Below, one piece after another: positions 53,526 through 61,302 of a stretch of DNA of 64,000 nt; positions within the stretch are counted from its first letter, which is position 1; each line of letters opens with the position of its first letter. The DNA is taken from positions 62,001 to 126,000 of the forward strand of contig MNYM01000032.1 in NCBI GenBank assembly GCA_001873065.1. Reading direction: 5' to 3'. Both the position numbers and the translations under genes were made by a program. This DNA comes from Flavobacteriaceae bacterium CG2_30_31_66. GTDB taxonomy: Bacteria; Bacteroidota; Bacteroidia; Flavobacteriales; Flavobacteriaceae. The notes under the pieces were generated by a model. It searched no databases, was not told where the DNA came from, and saw only the letters and a program-made list of their open reading frames with translations.

Positions 53526-55361
53526 TTAATTTTGATTGAAAAAAGCAGTTAATATTTCTGAGAATTTCTCTTTGTTTTTAGTAGTTCCTGAAATTTTAAT
53601 ACGTTCTTGAATAAGTACTTCTTTTAATAATAATTTTTTTCTGTAAAGATTACTTAAAACCAAATCTTCAATTTCAACAGTAATAAAAGGATTTTCTGAG
53701 GTTGTTTTTTTGATTACAACAGCCGATTCTGAAATTTCAAATTGTGTAGGAAAAATTGTTTTTTCGGTAGTGATTTGAAAATCAATACATCCTTTTAGTT
53801 GGTTACGAGCACCACTATTTTCAATTAAAAACTTTTTGAATTTGTTCAGAAAAGGATTGCTTTTTAGTGTAATCACTTTTTGCTTTTCTGTCACTTTCCC
53901 TCTTTCTAAAACCACAGTTTCCAATTCGTTGGCTGCTTCTCTAATATATCTCGAAAATTTATCGGCATCAGGCATTGTTTTCGCATCAGAAGTTGTTGTT
54001 ATTGATACCAAACCATTGTAACTAAATGCAGCAATAATCAACCCAAATCCATCTAAAACTGGCGTTAATCCGAAGATTGAGAGTATTTTTTGACCTCTTA
54101 AATACAATGGGTTTTGTGGTCCAGGAACATTGGTAATTGTAACGTTAAATGGTGGTTTATGAAACTCTTTGATATTGTATTTGCTATACAAAGTCGCTGC
54201 CAAGTTTGCTAAACCAAAAGGAACTGCTTCAGAAATTTTTGACAGGGTTTTTGCACCAACGGCTTTGTGTTTATTTTTACCTAAATTGGTTTGTTCATGA
54301 ATGTATTCCAATCTTTCAATTGGATCTTTGAGGTGAGTTGCAATTTTAATTAACATATTGGAAATCTGATTGTTCATTTGTTTATTTTCATCTTTTCCAC
54401 GAATAGAAATTGGAACATTTGCCACCAAAGGCTGAGATGGAAGTTTGTCTCTTTCTTCTAAATATCTACGAATTCCGCCAGCACAAATCGTTAATATTAA
54501 ATCATTTACAGTGACGCCTGCGATTTTTCTGAGCGAATTGATACGTTCAAATGACAAAATTGCAGTTCCCCAAGTTCTTCTTGGTGATACATTTTTGTTG
54601 AAAATTGTATTTGGTGTTGAAAAATTGTTTTTAGAAGTATACTTTTTATTATTAAATCGCATGTTAATTTCTCCTTTCAAAAAATAAAGAGCAGTTTCGC
54701 TAGCTAATTTTGGAATTTTGAACGGATTTTTAAAAAATCCGTAAGAACTTTTTAGAAGCAGCGTCATTTCATCAGGCAAAGGTTCTGGCTCAAAAGGTTT
54801 TGGTTTTGGGATTTCGAGGTCTTTTTCTTGGATAGATTTATCAAATAAAATTCCCATAATTTCAACTCCAGATGCACCATCAACCATCACATGATGCACT
54901 TTTGAGATAATTGCGACTGAACCTTTTGGCACCTGAGAAACATCATCCAAACCTTCAATAAAATCAATGGACCACAAAGGTCTGCGTAAATCCAAGGGAT
55001 TACTAAAAATTGAAGAGGTCATTTCGCGCAAAGTTTTCCAATTTGCGGGTTCAGGAAGTCGAACTCTATTGATGTGCAAATCAATATCAAAATTTGGATC
55101 ATCAACCCAATAAGGATAATCTAAATTCATGGGAACATTCAAAAGTCTCTTTCGAAATTTTGGGATTAAATGTAATTTAGAAGCAACAACCGCCTTAAAA
55201 TCCTCGAATTTTAAAGAACCTTCAACAATAACTAAAGTCGCAATGTGCATTGGACTTGAGGGAGATTCTGCATATAAAAAAGTTGCATCTTGACCAGAAA
55301 TTTGCTCAAAAGAATTGTTGATTGCATCTTCTAAGCGATTTTGAATACCCTTTTTTGCCAT
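53526..55361 (-). CDS. Wax ester synthase/diacylglycerol acyltransferase with SCP2-like tail
   Basis: This 611-residue protein: residues ~20-480 are a complete bifunctional WS/DGAT with the catalytic HHVMVDG (156-162, HHxxxDG), the PLW motif at 128-130, NVPISIRG, and GMPF-region-like NVTNVPGPQNPLY. It transfers acyl groups from acyl-CoA to diacylglycerol or fatty alcohol. Typical length is ~450-480. The additional ~110 residues (GCIDFQITTEKTIFPTQFEISESAVVI, then ITVEIEDLVLSNLYRKKLLLKEVLIQERIKISG) fit an SCP2-like lipid-carrier fold. First gene of the lipid operon. No clear promoter box was found upstream. Confidence 0.93.
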   Translation of the reverse strand: MAKKGIQNRLEDAINNSFEQISGQDATFLYAESPSSPMHIATLVIVEGSLKFEDFKAVVASKLHLIPKFRKRLLNVPMNLDYPYWVDDPNFDIDLHINRVRLPEPANWKTLREMTSSIFSNPLDLRRPLWSIDFIEGLDDVSQVPKGSVAIISKVHHVMVDGASGVEIMGILFDKSIQEKDLEIPKPKPFEPEPLPDEMTLLLKSSYGFFKNPFKIPKLASETALYFLKGEINMRFNNKKYTSKNNFSTPNTIFNKNVSPRRTWGTAILSFERINSLRKIAGVTVNDLILTICAGGIRRYLEERDKLPSQPLVANVPISIRGKDENKQMNNQISNMLIKIATHLKDPIERLEYIHEQTNLGKNKHKAVGAKTLSKISEAVPFGLANLAATLYSKYNIKEFHKPPFNVTITNVPGPQNPLYLRGQKILSIFGLTPVLDGFGLIIAAFSYNGLVSITTTSDAKTMPDADKFSRYIREAANELETVVLERGKVTEKQKVITLKSNPFLNKFKKFLIENSGARNQLKGCIDFQITTEKTIFPTQFEISESAVVIKKTTSENPFITVEIEDLVLSNLYRKKLLLKEVLIQERIKISGTTKNKEKFSEILTAFFNQN

Positions 55362-55497
55362 GAATTTTTGATATAAATGATTTTTTCGACTATAAAATTA
55401 AGAAAAATTATTTTTTTCTCTTTCTTTTTACAGACTATGCAAGTTAATTAAAATTTTGTTGATTTAATAAATATTAAAAAACTGTTTTTATTGAACG

Positions 55498-55533
55498 AAA
55501 AAAGAATAGCCTGAGCAATTGCCCAAGCTATTC
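55498..55533 (-). terminator. Terminator of the DUF3570 operon
   Basis: Nearly perfect palindrome GAATAGCCTGAGCAA / TTGCCCAAGCTATTC (55504-55533). On the minus strand it is followed by a U run (55498-55503). The rest of the 256-base gap between WS/DGAT and DUF3570 is AT-rich with a second short CAGTTTTTTG-type hairpin, and no gene is seen. Confidence 0.75.
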
Positions 55534-55617
55534 AACCCCCAATAAAAAGCAAAAAACTGCTTTTTTGTTGTGTTTTAGAAAAAATATTTCTGAAACTATT
55601 TATTGAAAATTAATTTA

Positions 55618-57060
55618 TCAATCCATTAAAAATTTGAGTCCGACAGCAACGTAACCTGCATTAAATCCTGAATCGCGTTTATAATTTGTGTATTTAAAGT
55701 CTATTGTATTTAAACCAAAATTAAATACGTGTGATTTGCTAAAAATATCAGTATACGTAATTCCAAAACCATATTGCATCGATTTAAATTTAGACAAATC
55801 ATAATCAGAAGTATAGTATTTTTCTGTTGAAAGATGCTTTTCATAAGGTGCAAAATAATCAGCAGCAGTTTGATCATAATATCTAAATGATGGATAGAAT
55901 GTGAAAGTTTCTAAAATTTTTATAGGAATTTCGATGCTTGCTGTATTAGATTGTATTCCCCAATCATCAAAATAATAACGATAATAAGTTCGAACTGTAA
56001 AAATTTCGTTGATATAATAATTAAGACTTACCCCAATAGGAATTTTTGTTCTATTCGTTGGTAAACGTTCAATATCATCAGCCAATTGAAAAACATCAGT
56101 ATTATTTGTGGAAGTATATTTTGAAATACTAGAAGCATTTCCAATAAAATAATTGCTAATATCACCAAAATAAACTCTTTGCAAAGGATTTGCGAGCCAA
56201 CCTTGTTGTTTTACAATATCAGTAAAAATAGAAATTTGTGCATTTTTTGTCAGAATTTGAGAAAAACTAAATGATACTGAATAGGAATTTCGGGTTTTGA
56301 TGTCAATCAATTCAAAACCTTTTGCTGGTTTCCATCTTGAAGATTGATTTCCTAATTGGTCTAAAATGGTAACTCCATTAAAAAATCCTTGATTTAAATT
56401 CCCATTTTCTTCAACAAATGATTTAATTTCTGTTGGATATATAGGATTCCAAGTATCTAAATATACTTTTCCACTTAAGCTAACTGTTGAATTTTTTTCA
56501 TTGAATTGTTGAATGAATCCACCTCCAAAGCCAAATGAATTATAATCATATTCATTTGCAATTGAGACATCTACACTCAAAATAGTATTTCTACTTTTAG
56601 AACTATGAGAATAATCAGCAGTTACAGTTTTCCAAACATCCGATTTTGAAGCTCCAGAAGAAGCAATCCAAGGACTTCCAATCACTTGTGCAGCTTTTTT
56701 ATACGTTTTATCATCATCATCATCATCATCATCACCATTTCTAGAAGCTCCAGAAATATCAAACGGATTTCCATTACTAGAAGAAGCAGAAGTATAAGCA
56801 GAAATACCAGCATCAATAGTCAACACATCGTCAGCGTTTATAGGAATGCTTACCACTATTGTAGAGGTGAAATCGGATAATTTTTCAGTTCCAATTCCGC
56901 CAGTTACTGAGGCATTTTTTCCATTTTGACCATAATAACTAGTCAAAAAATTAATTTCAGCTGTTTCTAATACCTTTTTTTTGAAAACATTAGTGGAATC
57001 TTTTTGAGAAAAAGTAGTTCCAAAGCAGAAAAGGCAAATTAAAATAATAACTATTTTCAT
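55618..57060 (-). CDS. DUF3570 outer-membrane beta-barrel protein
   Basis: The start ATG 57060 gives 480 residues with a Sec signal (MKIVIILICLFCFGTTFSQ). The sequence alternates aromatic/polar beta-strands up to a C-terminal barrel strand (AGYVAVGLKFLMD) and matches DUF3570. Residues 103-106 and 135-138 are SGAS, with an 8-Asp run (110-117) between them. The SGA(S/T) tetrapeptides resemble the core of ApbE flavinylation sites, and ApbE is two genes upstream. It starts 10 bases after the DUF4266 stop. Role unproven; the cluster suggests an extracytoplasmic redox device. Confidence 0.88.
   Translation of the reverse strand: MKIVIILICLFCFGTTFSQKDSTNVFKKKVLETAEINFLTSYYGQNGKNASVTGGIGTEKLSDFTSTIVVSIPINADDVLTIDAGISAYTSASSSNGNPFDISGASRNGDDDDDDDDKTYKKAAQVIGSPWIASSGASKSDVWKTVTADYSHSSKSRNTILSVDVSIANEYDYNSFGFGGGFIQQFNEKNSTVSLSGKVYLDTWNPIYPTEIKSFVEENGNLNQGFFNGVTILDQLGNQSSRWKPAKGFELIDIKTRNSYSVSFSFSQILTKNAQISIFTDIVKQQGWLANPLQRVYFGDISNYFIGNASSISKYTSTNNTDVFQLADDIERLPTNRTKIPIGVSLNYYINEIFTVRTYYRYYFDDWGIQSNTASIEIPIKILETFTFYPSFRYYDQTAADYFAPYEKHLSTEKYYTSDYDLSKFKSMQYGFGITYTDIFSKSHVFNFGLNTIDFKYTNYKRDSGFNAGYVAVGLKFLMD
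56710..56733 (-). repeat. (GAT)8 microsatellite encoding poly-Asp
   Basis: Eight uninterrupted GAT codons (ATC on the plus strand) in the DUF3570 gene. Copy-number change would add or remove Asp without frameshift. Confidence 0.9.
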
Positions 57061-57070
57061 TTGATAAATT

Positions 57071-57283
57071 TTAATTACAGCCACAACCTCCACCTGATTT
57101 TCCACCATTTGCGCCAGAAGCACCCTCTCTGTAAACTTGATATGAAGTTTCAAAACGGTTTAATTTTTTTTGAGAAAGAGCCATATCAGGATCATTGATA
57201 TTTATTTTTTCATACTCTTTTACAGCTACACAAGAGCTAAAAAAAATGGAAGTAATTGCGAGATAAAATACTTTTTTAATCAT
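57071..57283 (-). CDS. DUF4266 small lipoprotein
   Basis: This 70-residue protein has the lipobox IFFSSC with C18. The mature part (VKEYEKININDPDMAL) contains the conserved Y..k..l.dP.M of DUF4266, followed by FETSYQVYREGASGANGG and a Gly/Cys-rich end (GGGCGCN). The EGASGANGG stretch again contains an SGA core. It overlaps ApbE by 8 bases and precedes DUF3570 by 10, a gene order conserved in many Bacteroidota and proteobacteria. It probably assembles with the DUF3570 barrel. Confidence 0.9.
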   Translation of the reverse strand: MIKKVFYLAITSIFFSSCVAVKEYEKININDPDMALSQKKLNRFETSYQVYREGASGANGGKSGGGCGCN

Positions 57284-58271
57284 TTTTAATTGGGTTTAAT
57301 TTGATATTTTTAGAAGTGATAATAGTGTTGTTTTCATCAATAATTATACATTCGACTCCTTCTAATTGATTTATAAAATCCAAACCTGTTTCTTTTCCCA
57401 TCACAAAAACCGAGGTTGCAAGCGCATCTGCCAATTCAGCGAATTTTGTAAAAATAGTTACGCTTAAAATTCCTGTTGCTGGATATCCTGTTTTTGGATT
57501 GATAATGTGGGTATAAATTTTGTCATTAAATTTCACATATTTTTCATAATTTCCTGAAGTAACCACTGAACTATCATAAACTGGCATCCAAGAAAAAATA
57601 TGAGATTTATTTAGCGGATTTACAATTCCTACCATCCAATCTTTTCCATCAGGTTGTTTTCCCCATGTTGCCAAATCACCGGAGGCATTTATAATTCCTG
57701 CTGTAACTCCTTTAGACATTAATAAACCTTTAGCTTTGTCAGCTGCATATCCTTTCCCAATAGCACCAAAACCAATTTTCATTCCTTCTTGTTTTAGAAA
57801 AACAGTGGTGTCTTTTTCGTTGAGAATAATATTTTCATACCCTACTTTCGAAACAGATTTTTTTATTTCTTCCTCTGACGGCATTTGAGTCATTTTTTCA
57901 TTAAAAAGCCACACTTTATCCATTGAGGCGTAGCTAATATCAAAAGCGCCATTGGTTAATTTTGAAATATTAATACTTCTTTTAATCAATTGAAAAAGTT
58001 CATTATCAACTTTCACAGGTTTAATGCCTGCATTTCTTATAATTTGGGAAGTTTGGGATTTTGAATCCCAAGACGAAATTAAATTTTCAATTCTTTTAAT
58101 CTCATAAACAGCAGTTTTGATATATGATTCACCTTCAAGTTTAGTTGATGAAACCACTGTAATGTCAAACCTGCTTCCCATGAGCGTCATGGTTTCGTGA
58201 ACTACATTTTGGCTGAAAACTGCTATTGAATTTATTAAAAAAACAATTGAGCAAAAAATATTATTTTTCAA
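57276..58271 (-). CDS. apbE: FAD:protein FMN transferase (ApbE family)
   Basis: This 331-residue protein has a Sec signal ending at VFSQ. MTLMGSRFDITVV, IGFGAIGKGYAADKAKGLL, NASGDLATWG, HIINPKTGYPATGILSVTIF and ALATSVFVMG are the flavin-transferase motifs, including the metal-binding aspartate region. It attaches FMN to Thr/Ser in exported partner proteins. No NqrB/C, RnfG or FMN_bind gene is in the window, so the client is likely in the same cluster (DUF3570 or DUF4266). Start overlaps the thioredoxin gene by 11 bases. Confidence 0.93.
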   Translation of the reverse strand: MKNNIFCSIVFLINSIAVFSQNVVHETMTLMGSRFDITVVSSTKLEGESYIKTAVYEIKRIENLISSWDSKSQTSQIIRNAGIKPVKVDNELFQLIKRSINISKLTNGAFDISYASMDKVWLFNEKMTQMPSEEEIKKSVSKVGYENIILNEKDTTVFLKQEGMKIGFGAIGKGYAADKAKGLLMSKGVTAGIINASGDLATWGKQPDGKDWMVGIVNPLNKSHIFSWMPVYDSSVVTSGNYEKYVKFNDKIYTHIINPKTGYPATGILSVTIFTKFAELADALATSVFVMGKETGLDFINQLEGVECIIIDENNTIITSKNIKLNPIKND

Positions 58272-58701
58272 ATGAAGTCATTTTTTTGAAATACATTTCA
58301 GGAGAAGTTTTTTCGTATCCCATGCTTCCAAGGATTTTTTCATTTGGTTTTATGATTACTACATAAGGAAAAAAACCGTTTGAATTAAATTTTTCAGCTA
58401 AATAATTATTTTTCATTTCTTGTTCTTTTGAGGGTCTATTTGCTTTCTTTTTTGGAAAATCTGCTTTAACCATTACGAAATGGTTCTCTGCCAATTGTTT
58501 AAAAGAATAATTGCTCCATATTTCTCTATCTAATTTAATACATGGCGTACACCAATCTGAACCTTGAAAAACAACAACAATATTTTTGTTTTCTTTGGTT
58601 GCTCTTATTTTTGCATCTTCTAAATTATTAAACCATTCTTGTGCGTTGATTGTTGTATTGAAAGCGCATATTAATAGGGCTGTGATAAATATTTTTTTCA
58701 T
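58261..58701 (-). CDS. Periplasmic thioredoxin-fold protein
   Basis: This 146-residue protein has signal peptide MKKIFITALLICAFNTTINAQ. The thioredoxin active site is GSDWCTPCIKLDREIW (CTPC, about 51-54), and cis-proline lies in NGFFPYVVIIKPN. It belongs to the thioredoxin_7-like exported type. First gene of the Trx-ApbE-DUF4266-DUF3570 operon; probably keeps cysteines of the partner lipoprotein (GGGCGCN) or a heme/flavin protein reduced. Confidence 0.92.
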   Translation of the reverse strand: MKKIFITALLICAFNTTINAQEWFNNLEDAKIRATKENKNIVVVFQGSDWCTPCIKLDREIWSNYSFKQLAENHFVMVKADFPKKKANRPSKEQEMKNNYLAEKFNSNGFFPYVVIIKPNEKILGSMGYEKTSPEMYFKKMTSFEK

Positions 58702-58722
58702 TTTATAAGATTTTAAAACTTT

Positions 58723-58754
58723 AAAAAATCCCCTTGTTTTATCAAGGAGATTTT
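58723..58754 (-). terminator. Terminator after the TSP3-repeat lipoprotein gene
   Basis: AAAATCCCCTTG / CAAGGAGATTTT with one mismatch and a 6-base loop, followed on the minus strand by a U run (58723-58728). It separates the lipoprotein gene from the thioredoxin operon. Confidence 0.7.
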
Positions 58755-58814
58755 CAACTAACTCAAAATAATTAAAGAACTTATTTTTTGGATTTTTGAT
58801 TGTTTTTTAAATTA

Positions 58815-59651
58815 TTAGTCATTTCCGTCATTGTCATTGTTGTCATTATCATTATTATCATTGTCATTATCGCTTCCATTGCTGTGATCTTCATTATTAT
58901 CACTTGTTCCATTATTGTCATCATCAGTATCAGTTCCGTCATCAGTTCCATCATTGTCTGAATCAGTGTCATTATAATCTGGTGTGCCATCATTATCTGA
59001 ATCGTCATTTGTAAAATTTCCATCACCATCATTATCCTCATTTTGGTCGTTTACACCATCATTGTCAGAATCATTATCTTGATAGTTTGCATCTCCATCA
59101 TGATCAGCATCATCATTGGTTGAGTCACCATCGTTGTTTGCATCCTCTGCCGTATCTAAAGCACCATCATTATCATCATCAGTATCAGTATAATTTGGGA
59201 TTGTATCATGATCAGTATCGTGACTTTCAATCAAGGCTTCAAATTCAGATTCATTTGTGATAGTTTTTTGAATAGTGTCATTTGTAATCACTGTAAAAGG
59301 AAAAACAATTCCTTCTATATAATTTGTTGAAGTGATGGTTGAAACTACTTTAGCTAAATCTGTAATCCCATTTACAAGAACTTGAGTTCCGTTATTGTAA
59401 TTTAAAGTTATTGGATACACAAAGTTAAAACCAAAATCAAATTTAATACTGCTTTCAGGATTTGTAGGATTGTTGAATGTTCCGTCAGATTTTACGTGAG
59501 TTTGCACATTTTCTGCAACGATTTTTGCTGTTATACTTTTTTCTAAATTTGCAGTTTCTGTTGGATCTAAAATTTCATCTTGATTTTGACTACAAGAGAA
59601 CATTCCTAATAAAATTAATAAAGAAAAAAAGTTGATTTTTAAAGTTTTCAT
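58815..59651 (-). CDS. Lipoprotein with thrombospondin type 3-like calcium repeats
   Basis: The start ATG 59651 gives 278 residues with lipobox LLGMFSC (C20). Residues ~25-150 are a beta-rich domain (SIKFDFGFNFVYPITLNYNNGTQVLVNGI). Residues ~155-278 are tandem D-x-D-x-D-G-x-x-D repeats (DTDDDNDGALDTAEDANNDGD and similar), giving about one third Asp/Asn. TSP3 repeats bind calcium and form stiff rods. Divergent from the ECF sigma/FecR/TonB-receptor genes and beside the ApbE cluster, so it may be the surface partner of that receptor. Confidence 0.85.
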   Translation of the reverse strand: MKTLKINFFSLLILLGMFSCSQNQDEILDPTETANLEKSITAKIVAENVQTHVKSDGTFNNPTNPESSIKFDFGFNFVYPITLNYNNGTQVLVNGITDLAKVVSTITSTNYIEGIVFPFTVITNDTIQKTITNESEFEALIESHDTDHDTIPNYTDTDDDNDGALDTAEDANNDGDSTNDDADHDGDANYQDNDSDNDGVNDQNEDNDGDGNFTNDDSDNDGTPDYNDTDSDNDGTDDGTDTDDDNNGTSDNNEDHSNGSDNDNDNNDNDNNDNDGND

Positions 59652-59760
59652 TTTGTTGAAATTTAATTTGTTATTTTTAGTGTTTAAGAGTTTCGATTTT
59701 CGAACACTCATATCTAATACAATAACATTTTAAAAAACCCTACCAAGGATTATTTTTTTT

Positions 59761-59768
59761 TACCTTTG
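59761..59768 (+). promoter_or_regulatory. -7 promoter element of the ECF sigma operon
   Basis: TACCTTTG (TAnnTTTG) 24 bases before the ATG at 59793. No clear TTTG at the standard upstream spacing, so control by an alternative sigma or activator is possible. Confidence 0.45.
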
Positions 59769-59792
59769 GTTATTATAAGATATATTTTCATA

Positions 59793-60305
59793 ATGAACCA
59801 CAATTCAAAAAACATCTGTAATGATCAGGTTTTTGAAACCGTTTTTAGAACGCATGCTAAAAATCTAAAAAGATTTATTTATTCTAAAACTAGGGATGAA
59901 GATTTAGCAGAAGATATAATTCAAGATGCTTTTGTGAAAATCTGGGAAGATTGTGACAAGGTGGTTTTTGACACTGTAAAAAGCTACTTATATACAATTT
60001 CTAACAATTTGTTTCTAAATATTATGAAACATAATAAGGTAGTTCAAAATCATCAAAAAATAAAAGTTGATGAAACTTCTATAGAATCTCCAGAGTTTTT
60101 AATGCTATCAGAAGAGTTTTTAATTAAACTCGAAAAAGCCATTGCTGATTTATCAGAAAAACAACGAGATGTTTTTTTAATGAATAGAATTGAAAAAATG
60201 AAATACAAAGAAATTGCAGAAAAACTGGAAATTTCACAAAAAGCTGTTGAAAAAAGAATGCACGAAGCCTTATTGGTAATGAGAGAAAAAATTGGAAATA
60301 TTTAA
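59793..60305 (+). CDS. ECF sigma factor, FecI-like
   Basis: The start ATG 59793 gives 170 residues. Region 2: FETVFRTHAKNLKRFIYSKTRDEDLAEDIIQDAFVKIWED. Region 4: LEKAIADLSEKQRDVFLMNRIEKMKYKEIAEKLEISQKAVEKRMHEAL. This is the Bacteroidota FecI type. It is followed by the FecR anti-sigma and a receptor with an STN signalling domain, so it is turned on when the receptor is occupied. Confidence 0.95.
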   Translation: MNHNSKNICNDQVFETVFRTHAKNLKRFIYSKTRDEDLAEDIIQDAFVKIWEDCDKVVFDTVKSYLYTISNNLFLNIMKHNKVVQNHQKIKVDETSIESPEFLMLSEEFLIKLEKAIADLSEKQRDVFLMNRIEKMKYKEIAEKLEISQKAVEKRMHEALLVMREKIGNI

Positions 60306-60364
60306 AAAATAAGTAGGGTTTTTTAATTAATAATTGTAAAGTATTAAAAGCATACACTATCGAA

Positions 60365-61294
60365 ATGAAAACTACACAAAATTCAAATGATATTTTTTTA
60401 GCACAATGGTTTGAAGGTGAGCTTTCAGACGCTGATTTAAAAGAAATTGTTTCTAAAGAAGACTATGTTGCTTTTTTAAAAATCAGAGCAGGTATTGAGG
60501 TTTATGAAAAATTAGAACAACCAATGGACGAAACATTTGCAAGCATAAAAACTACAATACAACGGAAATCTAAACAAAAAAAATCATCAAGAGTAATACC
60601 TTTATTTGCGAAAATTGCCATTGCAGTTGCAGCATCTTTACTATTATTTTTCAGTATCAATAATTTTTTAGTGCCATCAGATATTACATTTCAATCTAAT
60701 TTTGGGGAACAAAAAATAGCCACATTGTTAGACAATTCCGAGGTGATTTTAAATGCCAATTCCTCAATTAGCTTTAATGAAAGTGATTGGAAAAAAAACA
60801 GAAACGTTTCTCTTACTGGAGAAGCTTTTTTTAAGGTTCAAAAAGGAAGCACATTTACTGTGAAAACTGCTGTTGGTGATGTCACTGTTTTAGGAACTCA
60901 ATTTAATGTTTATGCTTCTAAAAACTTTTTTGAAGTAGTTTGTTTTCAGGGAAAAGTTTGGGTAAAAACGAATCATCAAGAGTTTGTAATTACTTCAAAT
61001 CAATCTGTAAGAAATAATCAAGGAAAAATTACTCAAAATAATTTGAATGATTTGCCTGTTTCTCCTTATTGGACAACAGGTCAAACAAGTTTTAAAAGTG
61101 TGCCTTTGAAAGAGGTAATTGTTTCATTGCACAATCAATTTAACAAAGATTTTGATGCTTCAAAAATTGATACTTCAATACTTTTTACAGGAAGTTTTGA
61201 TAATAAAAATTTAGAACTCGCTTTGGCATCCGTTTTTGAAGCGGTAAATGTTGTTTATGAAATTAATGGAAATAAAATTATTTTAAGCAAATAA
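60365..61294 (+). CDS. FecR-type anti-sigma factor
   Basis: This 309-residue protein has a cytoplasmic N-terminal region (IFLAQWFEGELSDADLKEIV), one membrane helix at ~78-100 (FAKIAIAVAASLLLFFSINNFLV), a periplasmic FecR domain (IATLLDNSEVILNANSSISF, LTGEAFFKVQKG, VTVLGTQFNVYAS), and a C-terminal DUF4974-like region (PLKEVIVSLHNQFNKDFDASKID). It holds the ECF sigma factor and senses the receptor STN domain. It starts 59 bases after the sigma gene. Confidence 0.93.
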   Translation: MKTTQNSNDIFLAQWFEGELSDADLKEIVSKEDYVAFLKIRAGIEVYEKLEQPMDETFASIKTTIQRKSKQKKSSRVIPLFAKIAIAVAASLLLFFSINNFLVPSDITFQSNFGEQKIATLLDNSEVILNANSSISFNESDWKKNRNVSLTGEAFFKVQKGSTFTVKTAVGDVTVLGTQFNVYASKNFFEVVCFQGKVWVKTNHQEFVITSNQSVRNNQGKITQNNLNDLPVSPYWTTGQTSFKSVPLKEVIVSLHNQFNKDFDASKIDTSILFTGSFDNKNLELALASVFEAVNVVYEINGNKIILSK

Positions 61295-61302
61295 TTTTTT
61301 AG

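Noticed and set aside
56710..56733. CRISPR or VNTR array
   Set aside because: Only a triplet microsatellite. No spaced repeats of CRISPR size exist anywhere in the window.
58781..59041. Methionine/isoleucine-rich 86-codon frame overlapping the lipoprotein gene
   Set aside because: It is the shifted-frame reading of the Asp-codon repeats of the TSP3 lipoprotein, with no independent coding sign.
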